The notes under the pieces were generated by a model. The model was not told where the DNA came from. It did no database searches and was given only the letters and a program-made list of their open reading frames with translations. From UBA2821 sp902763335 (lineage in GTDB: Bacteria > Bacillota > Clostridia > Lachnospirales > Lachnospiraceae): DNA of 64,000 bases. The stretch is from NCBI GenBank assembly GCA_052066835.1, contig JBQHRJ010000011.1. One strand, given 5' to 3'. The first letter of the stretch is position 1. Each line of letters starts with the position of its first letter. Positions 1-7,912 of this stretch are shown here, piece by piece. A program made the position numbers and the translations under genes.

Positions 1-107
1 CAGATTCCACCTCACGATGGACACCCTTGCTGTTCGACTATACATTTCCCACTACCTGGGCATGTTCAGGACTTTCACCCGTTAGAGCGCGCCCATGGCG
101 CGCAAAC
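1..107 (-). mobile_element. Group IIC intron, 5' end (partial, runs off left edge)
   Basis: On the minus strand, the RNA beginning near 107 reads as the 5' part of group II intron domain I: a GGGTGAAAGTCC block at about 70-81 and an AAGGGTGTCC...GTGGAATCTG block at 1-30. Both blocks match, from memory, the Oceanobacillus iheyensis group IIC intron. The proposed first base (G at 107) is set by alignment to that intron and is approximate. The intron lies immediately downstream of the rplL terminator hairpin, the classical target of class C introns. The reverse transcriptase/maturase and the 3' end lie outside the window. Confidence 0.8.
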
Positions 108-115
108 TTAATAAA

Positions 116-141
116 GGGAGATATCTTTTCTGATATCTCCC
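116..141 (-). terminator. Rho-independent terminator of rplJ-rplL
   Basis: A perfect 10-bp inverted repeat (GGGAGATATC / GATATCTCCC) with a 6-nt loop is followed on the minus strand by TTTATT. It lies just after the rplL stop and just before the group IIC intron. Confidence 0.85.
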
Positions 142-160
142 TCGTACGGTAAAATATTAA

Positions 161-529
161 TTATTTTAAAGTAGCCTTAGCTCCTTCAGCTTCAAGTTTT
201 GTCTTGATGTCCTCAGCCTCTTCCTTAGAAGCGCCTTCTTTGATTACCTTAGGTGCGTTGTCAACTAATTCCTTAGCTTCCTTTAATCCTAATCCTGTAG
301 CTTCACGTACAGCTTTGATAACTTTAACCTTGTTTGGTCCAACTTCTGTTAACTCTACGTCGAACTCTGTCTTCTCTTCAGCTCCGCCTGCTGCTCCAGC
401 TGCTCCAGCTGCTACAACAACACCAGCTGCTGCAGAAACACCGAATTCTTCCTCACATGCTTTTACTAAATCGTTTAATTCTAATACTGTTAAACCTTTG
501 ATTACTTCAATAATTTCCTGAGTTGTCAT
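161..529 (-). CDS. rplL: 50S ribosomal protein L7/L12
   Basis: This 122-residue protein is the stalk protein that, in dimers bound to L10, recruits translation GTPases to the ribosome. The N-terminal helical dimerisation region (about 1-35) is followed by an Ala/Gly-rich hinge (about 36-52) and the conserved C-terminal domain with the VKVIKAVREATGLGLKEAK segment. The length is normal for the family. An AGGAAAT-type ribosome-binding site precedes the ATG. It is the last gene of the rplJ-rplL unit; 30 bases separate it from rplJ, and a strong terminator follows. Expression is expected to be governed by the L10 leader upstream of rplJ. Confidence 0.98.
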   Translation of the reverse strand: MTTQEIIEVIKGLTVLELNDLVKACEEEFGVSAAAGVVVAAGAAGAAGGAEEKTEFDVELTEVGPNKVKVIKAVREATGLGLKEAKELVDNAPKVIKEGASKEEAEDIKTKLEAEGAKATLK

Positions 530-559
530 CTCTAATTTCCTCCAATTAATATTATTTTA

Positions 560-1054
560 TTATGCGTTTTCTTCCTGTTTTTCAGCAATCTGCTTAATAA
601 CACGAGCAAAGTTTGTAATAGGTGACTGAATACTTCCAAGGAATTTTGAAAGTAATTCTTCTCTTGATGGGATAGAAGCAACTGTCTTGATTCCATCAGC
701 ATCATAATATACACCTTCTACTACACCGGCTTTTAATTCAAGAGCTTCTGCCTCTTTAGCAAATTTGTATAAAACTCTTGCTGGTGCTGTAGCATCTTCT
801 TTAGAAACTGCTATAGCTGTAGGTCCCTCTAAATGTGGAGCTAAGCTTTCGAAATCTGTTCCTTTAATAGCGAAGTTAATCATTGTGTTCTTATATACTT
901 TGTAAGTAACACCAGCTTCACGTAATTCCTTACGAAGCTTTGTATCTTCTTCAACTGTAAGTCCACGGTAGTCTACAACTACTGCTGACTGTGCGCCATT
1001 AAGTAATTCAGAAATCTCATCAACTATAGGTTTCTTAATTTCTACTTTAGCCAT
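560..1054 (-). CDS. rplJ: 50S ribosomal protein L10
   Basis: This is ribosomal protein L10 (164 residues), which anchors L7/L12 dimers to 23S rRNA. The protein starts MAKVEIKKP and contains the conserved VVDYRGLTVEE and LRKELREAGV segments; its C-terminal helix is the L7/L12-binding arm. The reading frame stays open a further 46 codons upstream, but that part is the L10 leader RNA. The ATG at 1054 is chosen because AAGGAGG lies 9 bases before it and the family begins there. It is co-transcribed with rplL. Confidence 0.97.
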   Translation of the reverse strand: MAKVEIKKPIVDEISELLNGAQSAVVVDYRGLTVEEDTKLRKELREAGVTYKVYKNTMINFAIKGTDFESLAPHLEGPTAIAVSKEDATAPARVLYKFAKEAEALELKAGVVEGVYYDADGIKTVASIPSREELLSKFLGSIQSPITNFARVIKQIAEKQEENA

Positions 1055-1111
1055 GAATGTCTGCCTCCTTGTATTATTGGATAAGACGTTAACTAATTCA
1101 AGGATTATATT

Positions 1112-1144
1112 AAAAAAACCCTCTTTGTCCGAAAACAAAAAGGG
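1112..1144 (-). terminator. Attenuator hairpin at the end of the L10 leader
   Basis: On the minus strand CCCTTTTTGT and ACAAAGAGGG pair around a short loop and are followed by seven T residues. The hairpin lies between the L10 leader and the rplJ ribosome-binding site, where a transcription attenuator is expected. Confidence 0.75.
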
Positions 1145-1237
1145 CTGAATAAACATACTAAATGTCCTTAAATCCTCGGTAGGCATCTTCATTTACGCCT
1201 TGCGGCACCTACTGTCTTCGGTCTTAACACTTTGTGC
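1112..1237 (-). ncRNA. Ribosomal protein L10 leader (cis-regulatory RNA)
   Basis: The rplJ 5' leader contains the L10-leader signature: GTAGGTGCCGCAAGGC, then GCCTACCGAGGATTTAAGG, pairing to form the arm that free L10(L12)4 binds. It ends in a terminator hairpin. The known family function is autogenous repression of rplJL when L10 is in excess. The 5' limit is set by the promoter at 1238-1266. Confidence 0.85.
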
Positions 1238-1266
1238 ATTTTAGCACACAATATTTATTTTGTCAA
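1238..1266 (-). promoter_or_regulatory. Sigma-A promoter for rplJ-rplL
   Basis: Minus strand: TTGACA at 1266-1261, a 17-bp spacer, and TAAAAT at 1243-1238. It lies between the rplA stop and the L10 leader, allowing rplJL to be transcribed independently of rplK-rplA. Confidence 0.85.
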
Positions 1267-1273
1267 CCAATTT

Positions 1274-1969
1274 TTAGTTGGATAATTTACCAACGTTTAA
1301 CTTAACACCAGGTCCCATTGTAGATGTAAGTGTTACACTCTTTAAATACTGTCCCTTTAATGTGCTAGGTTTTGCTTTATTGATTGCATCTATAAGCGTC
1401 TGGAAGTTGTCCGCTAACTGTTCTTCACTGAATGAAGCTTTTCCGATTGGCACGTGGATAATATTAGTCTTATCAAGTCTGTATTCAATCTTACCGGCTT
1501 TAATATCAGCTACAGCTTTCTTAACGTCCATAGTTACTGTTCCGGCTTTAGGGTTAGGCATTAAACCTTTTGGTCCGAGTACACGTCCTAAACGACCTAC
1601 AACACCCATCATGTCCGGTGTAGCTACAACAACATCAAAATCAAACCAGTTCTCGTTCTGAATCTTAGGAATGAGTTCTTCTCCTCCTACAAATTCTGCT
1701 CCTGCTTCTTCAGCCTCTGCTACCTTATCACCCTTTGCAAATACAAGAACTCTTACTTTCTTTCCTGTACCGTGTGGTAAAACAACAGCTCCACGAATCT
1801 GCTGGTCAGCGTGACGTCCGTCACAACCTGTTCTGATATGAGCCTCAATTGTTTCATCAAATTTTGCAGTAGCTGTCTTCTTTACTAATGCAACAGCCTC
1901 TGCTGTATCATAGAGTGCAGCGCGGTCTATAGCTTTAGCTGCCTCTAAATATTTCTTACCATGTTTCAT
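1274..1969 (-). CDS. rplA: 50S ribosomal protein L1
   Basis: This is ribosomal protein L1 (231 residues), which builds the mobile L1 stalk near the E site and can act as a translational repressor of its operon. It has the family's full length, with conserved RGAVVLPHGTGK and LGPKGLMPNPKAGT motifs. A strong AGGAGG precedes the ATG. It follows rplK by a 91-base gap, and the L10 promoter begins before its stop codon is cleared by more than a few bases. Confidence 0.98.
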   Translation of the reverse strand: MKHGKKYLEAAKAIDRAALYDTAEAVALVKKTATAKFDETIEAHIRTGCDGRHADQQIRGAVVLPHGTGKKVRVLVFAKGDKVAEAEEAGAEFVGGEELIPKIQNENWFDFDVVVATPDMMGVVGRLGRVLGPKGLMPNPKAGTVTMDVKKAVADIKAGKIEYRLDKTNIIHVPIGKASFSEEQLADNFQTLIDAINKAKPSTLKGQYLKSVTLTSTMGPGVKLNVGKLSN

Positions 1970-2060
1970 TATATTGACCTCCTAGTGGTATTAGCGGGAT
2001 ATCAGATATAATTCTGTATTTCCTCCCACCGTTCGATTACCTGTTAATTACTTTTTTATT

Positions 2061-2486
2061 TTATTCTTCTACTGTAATTCCCATACTTCTTGCTGTTCCT
2101 GCGATCATGCTCATAGCAGCCTCAAGAGATGCAGCATTTAAGTCAGGCATCTTTGTCTCAGCGATTTTCTGAACATCAGCCTTAGAAATCTTAGCAACTT
2201 TTGTCTTGTTAGGAACTGAAGATCCTTTATCAATCTTACAAGCTTTCTTGATAAGAACTGCTGCAGGTGGTGTCTTTGTTATAAAACTAAAACTTCTGTC
2301 AGCATATACAGTAATAACTACAGGAATAATCATTCCTGCCTGATCTGCTGTTCTTGCATTGAACTCTTTTGTAAACTGTACGATGTTTACACCATGCTGT
2401 CCAAGTGCAGGTCCAACAGGTGGTGCCGGTGTTGCTTTTCCGGCTGCAATCTGTAACTTAATATATCCTTCTACTTTCTTTGCCAT
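2061..2486 (-). CDS. rplK: 50S ribosomal protein L11
   Basis: This is ribosomal protein L11 (141 residues), which binds the GTPase-associated centre of 23S rRNA and is needed for stringent-factor activation. The N-terminal segment KLQIAAGKATPAPPVGPALGQHG is diagnostic in composition, and the C-terminal domain carries GTARSMGI. Length is normal. It is 48 bases downstream of nusG in the classical secE-nusG-rplK-rplA order, with AGGAGG before the ATG. Confidence 0.98.
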   Translation of the reverse strand: MAKKVEGYIKLQIAAGKATPAPPVGPALGQHGVNIVQFTKEFNARTADQAGMIIPVVITVYADRSFSFITKTPPAAVLIKKACKIDKGSSVPNKTKVAKISKADVQKIAETKMPDLNAASLEAAMSMIAGTARSMGITVEE

Positions 2487-2534
2487 TATGGCACCTCCTA
2501 AATAAATTGTGGTATTCCTCCACCTTGTTTTTAA

Positions 2535-3056
2535 TTAGAAATCCATCTTTTTTACTTCTGTGAAACTTATTTCTACCGGTGTTTCACGGCCAAACATATC
2601 TACGTTGATTGTAACCATCTGTTTGTGAGGATCAATCTTTTTGATTTCTCCAACAGTGTCTTCCCACACTCCGCCAATAACTGTGACAGTATCACCGACC
2701 TCAAAATCAACCACAACTTCTGCCGGTTTGATTCCTAACGGTTTCATCTCTTCTTCAGTAAGCGGAACAGGTTTTGATCCCGGTCCTACGAATCCTGTAA
2801 CACCTCTGGTATTTCTAACGACATACCATGTATCATCATTCATAATCATGTGAATAAGAACATATCCAGGAAACATTTTCTTCTGAACCTGTTTCTTGGC
2901 ACCATTCTTCATCTCAATCATATCCTGCATAGGAACCGTTACCTCAAGAATCTGATCCTGAAGTTTTCTGTTTTCAATCGTTTTCTCAATGTTGGCTTTT
3001 ACCTTGTTTTCATACCCTGAATAAGTATGAACAACATACCAATTTGCCTCTGACAT
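2535..3056 (-). CDS. nusG: Transcription termination/antitermination protein NusG
   Basis: NusG (173 residues) binds the RNA polymerase clamp and affects pausing, termination and coupling to translation. The N-terminal NGN domain (about 1-110, WYVVHTYSGYENKV, FPGYVLI) is followed by a KOW domain (about 120-173, GDTVTVIGGVWEDTVGEI). Length and domain order are typical. It lies 19 bases after secE in one operon, with an AAGGTGG ribosome-binding site. Confidence 0.97.
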   Translation of the reverse strand: MSEANWYVVHTYSGYENKVKANIEKTIENRKLQDQILEVTVPMQDMIEMKNGAKKQVQKKMFPGYVLIHMIMNDDTWYVVRNTRGVTGFVGPGSKPVPLTEEEMKPLGIKPAEVVVDFEVGDTVTVIGGVWEDTVGEIKKIDPHKQMVTINVDMFGRETPVEISFTEVKKMDF

Positions 3057-3075
3057 ATATCCACCTTACTCCTTA

Positions 3076-3279
3076 TTATGCTATCAAATTAAGTCCTAAT
3101 TGAATAATCATATCCAATATTTTAATTAACGCACCTAAGAATACAGAGATAATAGTAACTGCCACTGTTTGTCTTGTGATAGACGCTTTGTCTGGCCAGA
3201 TTATCTTTTTGAATTCGGCTTGAAGGCCGGCAAACCAGCTCTTTTTAGGAGCTTTTTCTGTTGCTTTAGCTTCTCCCAT
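3076..3279 (-). CDS. secE: Preprotein translocase subunit SecE
   Basis: This is the small essential subunit of the SecYEG channel. The 67-residue protein has a cytoplasmic amphipathic helix (EFKKIIWPDK, near residue 27) and one C-terminal membrane helix (about 40-66), the short form usual in Gram-positive bacteria. It lies between rpmG and nusG. An AGAGGT ribosome-binding site precedes the ATG. Confidence 0.95.
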   Translation of the reverse strand: MGEAKATEKAPKKSWFAGLQAEFKKIIWPDKASITRQTVAVTIISVFLGALIKILDMIIQLGLNLIA

Positions 3280-3306
3280 AGTTTACCTCTCTTCCATCAA
3301 ATCTGA

Positions 3307-3456
3307 CTACTTAGTTTCTTTGTGTAATGTGTGTTTTCTACAAAATCTGCAATACTTCTTTGTTTCCATTCTGTCAGGATGATTTTTCTTATCCTTCGTA
3401 GTATTGTAGTTTCGCTGTTTACACTCAGTACATGCCAATGTGATCTTTACGCGCAC
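3307..3456 (-). CDS. rpmG: 50S ribosomal protein L33
   Basis: This is a short gene of 49 residues. The translation starts MRVKITLACTECKQRNY and ends KYCRFCRKHTLHKETK, so it keeps both CxxC pairs of the zinc-binding form of L33. The start is a GTG at 3456, preceded by GGAGGT seven bases upstream. It is the first gene of the rpmG-secE-nusG-rplK-rplA run, 27 bases before secE. Confidence 0.93.
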   Translation of the reverse strand: MRVKITLACTECKQRNYNTTKDKKNHPDRMETKKYCRFCRKHTLHKETK

Positions 3457-3580
3457 AACATCCACCTCCACTTTAATTCATTTTTAGCTGCATTTATCTT
3501 TTCTAAATGCAATTGCCCATTGTTTTTGTCATTCAAAAACGTTTTGAGCAAAAAAAAAAGACTTCTTCCATTGCCCATTT

Positions 3581-3609
3581 ACTATAACACAGTGAACCTG
3601 AATCGTCAA
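3581..3609 (-). promoter_or_regulatory. Sigma-A promoter for rpmG-secE-nusG-rplKA
   Basis: Minus strand: TTGACG (3609-3604), a 17-bp spacer, TATAGT (3586-3581), with an extended -10 TG. This gives an rpmG leader of about 115 nt. Confidence 0.85.
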
Positions 3610-3660
3610 CATTTTTTTATGCTTCCATTATTCACTCATATGATTCTGATGAAATTTTTA

Positions 3661-3689
3661 TTGATATTTCATTTTCCACATATTATAAT
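3661..3689 (+). promoter_or_regulatory. Sigma-A-type promoter for the FliD-like gene
   Basis: TTGATA, a 17-bp spacer and TATAAT, about 85 bases upstream of the FliD-like start. No sigma-28-type box (CCGATAA) is visible here, unlike the fliC and flgM promoters in this window. Confidence 0.7.
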
Positions 3690-3772
3690 ATAGGTAGTTG
3701 GACACACCCGGCTCTGATTTTTATACCCTGATTCGGGATTATTAACAATGACACATTTAGGAAGATATGGTG

Positions 3773-5053
3773 ATGGATATGATTAATTCAGTATATAACT
3801 ATTATTTAACTACATATGCCGGTAATAATAAACTTCTTAGCAACAATGCACACAAGAAGAGTGAACTCAGGGAAGTTTACAATAATATACTGCGTATAAG
3901 CCGCAAGTCCCCATTATATAAGCTTGACCTTAATGAAGATGTGCAGAAATATGCCATAGATTTAAAGGAAAATGCTTATTCACTTAAGGAGGTTGCAGAA
4001 TCCCTTGATTCTGATTCTATATTAAAGGGTGCCAAGAAGAAAGCAAACAGCAGTAACGAAAATAAGATTACCGCCCGCTATATAGGAACTGAATCGGACA
4101 GTGATTCCCCTGATTTTGATATAGATGTCAGTCACCTTGCCACTCCGCAGATAAATACGGGAAATTATCTGTCCCAAAATAAACTTAATCTTCCACGGGG
4201 CGAATATTCATTTGATATAAACATTAACGAATACTCATATGAATTGCAGTTTAAGGTTAATGATTCAGATACAAACCGTACACTTCAGGATAAACTTGCA
4301 AGACTGGTAAACAGATCTGATATCGGGATTACCGCTGAAGTTAAAAAGAATTCTTCGGATAACAGTGCATTGTCACTTACATCCGTTTCAACCGGTCTCG
4401 GATTTAAGCCGCAGATTTTCTCTATTGTAAACAATTCAGATAATCTCGGAGACATTGTTGATTACTTGGGACTTAACCAGATGACCACAGAGCCCTCAAA
4501 CGCAAGGTTTACTTTAAACGGTGAAGAACGAAGTTCATCTTCAAATACATTTACAATTAATAAAGGATTCGAAATAAGCCTTAAGGATACGACAGATGAC
4601 GAAACCGTTCATATAGGATTTAAACCGGATTTTGATTCAATTATGGAGTCAGTCTCAGACCTGACTTCCAAGTATAATCATGTAGCAGATATGGCGGCTG
4701 CCAAAGCAGAAGGAAATGGTGACTCTTCAAGATTAACAAAGGAACTCACCGGTATATACAGACATCATAAAAATTCTCTGGAGTCTGTAGGTATAACCTC
4801 TGATGATGCAGGGCATTTAAACATTGATGAATCTCTCGTATCACAGGCAATAGATGATAATAATATAGCAGATTCACTCTCAGTTATCACCTCATTTACT
4901 ACAGAACTTGGCAGACTTGCCGACGGAATGAGTATCAACCCTATGAGATACGTTGATAAAACCATGATATCTTATCCGAATCCTGTTATATCATTTTCAA
5001 ATCCGTATGTTACATCAATATACACAGGTATGATGTTTAATGGATATATATAA
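3773..5053 (+). CDS. FliD-like flagellar cap paralogue (short form)
   Basis: This 426-residue protein is related to the flagellar hook-associated protein/cap FliD. It has a flagellin-IN-type beta unit (about 140-200, PRGEYSFDININ ... LQDKLARLVN) and a FliD C-terminal-like helical segment (about 285-390: SDLTSKYNHV, SLESVGI, LNIDESLV). It lacks the SGLSSGLDT N-terminus and the coiled-coil insertion of the main FliD at 35520-37769. The start at 3773 is preferred to the ATG at 3767 because AGGAAG lies 8 bases upstream of it. It is convergent with glf and belongs to the module carrying the giant flagellin, so it may be that flagellin's dedicated cap or a junction protein; this is inference. Confidence 0.7.
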   Translation: MDMINSVYNYYLTTYAGNNKLLSNNAHKKSELREVYNNILRISRKSPLYKLDLNEDVQKYAIDLKENAYSLKEVAESLDSDSILKGAKKKANSSNENKITARYIGTESDSDSPDFDIDVSHLATPQINTGNYLSQNKLNLPRGEYSFDININEYSYELQFKVNDSDTNRTLQDKLARLVNRSDIGITAEVKKNSSDNSALSLTSVSTGLGFKPQIFSIVNNSDNLGDIVDYLGLNQMTTEPSNARFTLNGEERSSSSNTFTINKGFEISLKDTTDDETVHIGFKPDFDSIMESVSDLTSKYNHVADMAAAKAEGNGDSSRLTKELTGIYRHHKNSLESVGITSDDAGHLNIDESLVSQAIDDNNIADSLSVITSFTTELGRLADGMSINPMRYVDKTMISYPNPVISFSNPYVTSIYTGMMFNGYI

Positions 5054-5061
5054 ATAAAAAT

Positions 5062-5125
5062 ACGGCCATATGTCCGCCTCATAAAATTATTCTTTTTACG
5101 AGTGGCACATGACCATATTTTTTTT
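5062..5125. terminator. Probable bidirectional terminator between fliD-like gene and glf
   Basis: An imperfect hairpin (GGCCATATGTCCGCCTC against GAGTGGCACATGACC) is flanked by ATTTTTTTTAT on the plus strand and by GTATTTTTATTT when read on the minus strand. It overlaps the glf 3' end and serves convergent genes. Confidence 0.5.
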
Positions 5126-6235
5126 ATCCATATTTTCTTTTACACATTCAAGTGCACTTTCTATTACATTATGCATGTCATAATATTTATATTGTGCAAG
5201 TCTTCCACCGAATATAACATTATTCTCCTGCAATGACAATTCTCTGTATTTTTCATAGAGTTCATTATTCTTTGTATTATTTACCGGATAATAAGGCTCA
5301 TCTCCTGCTTTCCATGTCTTTGGATATTCACGGGTAATAACTGTCTTATCAATCTCATCCGGATTCATACATTCAAAATGCTTATGTTCAATTATTCTTG
5401 TATAAGGTACTTCATACTCTGTATAGTTCACAACTGCATTTCCCTGATAATTTGACATATCAAGAATCTCATTTTCAAACCTGAGACTTCTGTATTCCAG
5501 TTTTCCGAGTCTGTATCCATAATACTCATCTATCATTCCGGTGAATACTGTTTTATCGGCAAGTCTGTCATATTTCTCTTTATCTGCCAGATAGTCAGTT
5601 CCTGTTTTTACATCTGCTTTTTCCAGCATTTTGTCAATTATAGCTGTATAACCTCCAATAGGTATTCCCTGATATCTGTCATTGAAATAGTTATTGTCAT
5701 ATGTAAATCTTACAGGCAGACGCTTAATGATAAAAGACGGCAAATCTGTAGCCTTCTGTCCCCACTGCTTTTCCGTATAACCTTTTACAAGCTTTTCGTA
5801 TATATCTTTTCCCACCAGACTTATAGCCTGTTCTTCAAGATTTTCAGGATTAACTATACCGCTTTCTTCTATCTGCTCATTTATCTTAGCTTTTGCCTGT
5901 TCAGGTGTAACCACACCCCACAACTGATGAAATGTATTCATATTAAAAGGCATATTATATAGCTCATCCTTGTATTTAGCTATAGGTGAATTGGTATATC
6001 TGTTAAATTCTGCAAATTGATTTACATAATCCCAGATTCTTTTATTATTTGTATGGAATATGTGCGCTCCATACATATGTACATTTATGTCGCATATCTT
6101 CTCCGTATAAACATTTCCGCCTACATGTTCACGTCTGTCTATTACGAGACATTTTTTTCCACGCTGTCCTGCCTCATATGCAAATACAGAACCAAACAAT
6201 CCCGCACCCACTATGAGGTAATCATATTCTGCCAT
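5096..6235 (-). CDS. glf: UDP-galactopyranose mutase
   Basis: This flavoenzyme interconverts UDP-galactopyranose and UDP-galactofuranose, the donor for galactofuranose glycans. The 379-residue protein begins with a Rossmann FAD-binding motif (YDYLIVGAGLFGSVFA), has the conserved EKQWG segment (VKGYTEKQWGQ) and ends with a GLF domain (FGGRLAQYKYYDMH). The start at 6235 has GGAGA six bases upstream; a six-codon upstream extension is unlikely. It is 42 bases after the small helical protein and shares an operon with pseC. A GlfT-like glycosyltransferase lies at the right edge of the window. Confidence 0.96.
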   Translation of the reverse strand: MAEYDYLIVGAGLFGSVFAYEAGQRGKKCLVIDRREHVGGNVYTEKICDINVHMYGAHIFHTNNKRIWDYVNQFAEFNRYTNSPIAKYKDELYNMPFNMNTFHQLWGVVTPEQAKAKINEQIEESGIVNPENLEEQAISLVGKDIYEKLVKGYTEKQWGQKATDLPSFIIKRLPVRFTYDNNYFNDRYQGIPIGGYTAIIDKMLEKADVKTGTDYLADKEKYDRLADKTVFTGMIDEYYGYRLGKLEYRSLRFENEILDMSNYQGNAVVNYTEYEVPYTRIIEHKHFECMNPDEIDKTVITREYPKTWKAGDEPYYPVNNTKNNELYEKYRELSLQENNVIFGGRLAQYKYYDMHNVIESALECVKENMDKKNMVMCHS

Positions 6236-6277
6236 GATAATTCTCCGTTTCACAAATGATATTTATTTACCTGATAA

Positions 6278-6649
6278 TCAACCTGCCTCATTTACCTTAT
6301 CTACAGCTTTCTGAAAATCAAGTATAAATGGTGCGATAACATTCTCTAACTTATCTGCAACTTTCTCATCATCATTATCTGCAACTGCTTTTCCCAGTTC
6401 TACCGCCCCTGCATTTACTTTGTCCTTATCAATATAATCACAATTCTCGTTTATCAGTTTCTTTGTGGCATTGTACACTTCAAATACCCAGTTAATTCCA
6501 TTTATAACTGTTTTCATATATTCTTCCGTATCCGGAAGTCTTCCTGTTCTGAGTTCGTCTGCCAACGCATTAACGCCTTTATATAATCTTGTACAATAAT
6601 CCTTTGCTGTATTTAACGCTTCTATCTGTTCCGCTCTGTTATCCTGCAT
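6278..6649 (-). CDS. Small all-helical protein of unknown function, paralogue of the 33148-33462 protein
   Basis: I do not recognise a named function. This 123-residue soluble acidic protein is predicted to be all-helical, without signal peptide or membrane segment. Its last third (ELGKAVADNDDEKVADKLENVI) resembles that of the 104-residue protein beside Maf (GLENKDDVKLADTLEYEI), so the two are probably distant paralogues. It lies between pseC and glf, with AGGAAATATCTC before the ATG. Its repeated placement next to flagellin-glycosylation genes suggests a chaperone or adaptor in that process; this is inference only. Confidence 0.75.
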   Translation of the reverse strand: MQDNRAEQIEALNTAKDYCTRLYKGVNALADELRTGRLPDTEEYMKTVINGINWVFEVYNATKKLINENCDYIDKDKVNAGAVELGKAVADNDDEKVADKLENVIAPFILDFQKAVDKVNEAG

Positions 6650-6710
6650 GAGATATTTCCTCCATTCGCTTTTAATCTATATGTTTATATCGGTAAAAAT
6701 GGTAAAAACT

Positions 6711-7847
6711 TTATATTTCACCGCAGTTCTCTATCACCTTATCTATCACATACTGCTGTTCTTCATCCGTCAGTCCTGGATATATAGGAAGACTTAATGC
6801 ACACTCATAGTACTGCTCCGCATTCACACACTTTGTATTCTCATATCCGTTATGTCTGTAGTACGGCTGTGTATAGACCGGTATATAATGTACAATAACA
6901 CCTATTCCCGCTACTCTTAATTTATCAAACATCTCCTTGCGGTTGCCTATCTTTATAACATAAAGATGATAGGAACTCTTTCCCTCAGGACTCTGGTATG
7001 GCGTTACTATTCTGTCATCATTTTCAAATGCCTTATCATATTTTGCGGCAATTTTCCTTCGTTCAGCCACAAATTTATCAAGCTTATTCATCTGCGATAT
7101 TCCAAGAGCACATTGAAAATCTGTTATTCTGTAATTGTATCCTAATGATATCTGCTCATAGTACCAGCCACCATCACATTTTTCCATTTTATCAGGATTT
7201 TTTGTAATTCCATGCGTTCTTGCAAGTATGAGTTTTTCATACAAATCCTTATTATTTGTAAGTATCATTCCGCCTTCACCCGTAGTTATATGTTTGACCG
7301 GGTGAAAACTGAATGTTGTCATATCTGATATGCTTCCTATCTTTCTGCCTTTATACTCTGCTCCAAGAGCATGGGCGGCATCTTCTATTACGATGAGATT
7401 GTGTCTATGTGCAATCTCATTTATTCTGTCCATATCACATGGCTGTCCGGCAAAATGCACTGCTATGATTGCCTTTGTCTTTGACGTTATCTTTCTCTCT
7501 ATATCATCAGGATCAATATTGTATGTCTTTTCATCTATGTCAGCAAAGACCGGAGTTCCTCCACAATACAGAACACAGTTAGATGAAGCCACAAATGTGA
7601 CAGGGGTGGTTATCACTTCATCCCCTTTTCCTATACCCGCTGCCATACATGCTGCATGAAGTGCTGCTGTTCCGTTTGCTATGGCAACTGCATATTTTGC
7701 TCCGCAGTATTTTGCCACCTTCTCTTCAAATTCATTCACCTTCGGCCCCGTGGTCACATAATCTGAACGAAGTACTTCAACCACTGCTTTTATATCATCT
7801 TCATCTATATTTTGTCTTCCATATGGAATATATTTTTCTATGCTCAT
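6711..7847 (-). CDS. pseC: UDP-4-amino-4,6-dideoxy-N-acetyl-beta-L-altrosamine transaminase (PseC)
   Basis: This is a PLP-dependent sugar aminotransferase of the DegT/DnrJ/EryC1 family, performing the second step of pseudaminic acid synthesis. It aminates C4 of the PseB product. The 378-residue protein shows PYGRQNIDEDDI at the N-terminus, IEDAAHALGAEYKG, and the PLP-lysine region FSFHPVKHITTGEGG (about 180-195). The start at 7847 has AGGAG nine bases upstream; the ATG three codons earlier overlaps the ribosome-binding site. It is separated by about 20 kb from pseB and pseI, with the giant flagellin just upstream. Confidence 0.9.
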   Translation of the reverse strand: MSIEKYIPYGRQNIDEDDIKAVVEVLRSDYVTTGPKVNEFEEKVAKYCGAKYAVAIANGTAALHAACMAAGIGKGDEVITTPVTFVASSNCVLYCGGTPVFADIDEKTYNIDPDDIERKITSKTKAIIAVHFAGQPCDMDRINEIAHRHNLIVIEDAAHALGAEYKGRKIGSISDMTTFSFHPVKHITTGEGGMILTNNKDLYEKLILARTHGITKNPDKMEKCDGGWYYEQISLGYNYRITDFQCALGISQMNKLDKFVAERRKIAAKYDKAFENDDRIVTPYQSPEGKSSYHLYVIKIGNRKEMFDKLRVAGIGVIVHYIPVYTQPYYRHNGYENTKCVNAEQYYECALSLPIYPGLTDEEQQYVIDKVIENCGEI

Positions 7848-7879
7848 TTTTTGCATCTCCTAACCTAAACATTACACTG

Positions 7880-7888
7880 ATTATACCA
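7880..7888 (-). promoter_or_regulatory. Extended -10 promoter for pseC-glf
   Basis: Minus strand TGGTATAAT (TGn plus TATAAT) lies about 33 bases upstream of the pseC start. The -35 region is weak. It would separate pseC transcription from the giant flagellin gene. Confidence 0.5.
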
Positions 7889-7912
7889 AACTTTTGCTGT
7901 TTACACCACTTT

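Larger units (their letters stand above)
3461..3772. other. Divergent intergenic region, rpmG / fliD-like gene
   Basis: This 312-base gene-free stretch holds a minus-strand promoter for rpmG (3581-3609), a plus-strand promoter for the FliD-like gene (3661-3689), a small hairpin in the rpmG leader (GCATTTA/TAAATGC near 3490-3510) and A/T tracts. No tRNA or further coding signal is seen. Confidence 0.7.

Noticed and set aside
204..521. Open frame on the plus strand across rplL
   Set aside because: Antisense shadow of the Ala-rich rplL gene; no ribosome-binding site or family resemblance.
3331..3693. Plus-strand frame of 120 codons over rpmG
   Set aside because: It covers the L33 gene antisense and an AT-rich promoter region, with hydrophobic low-complexity translation.
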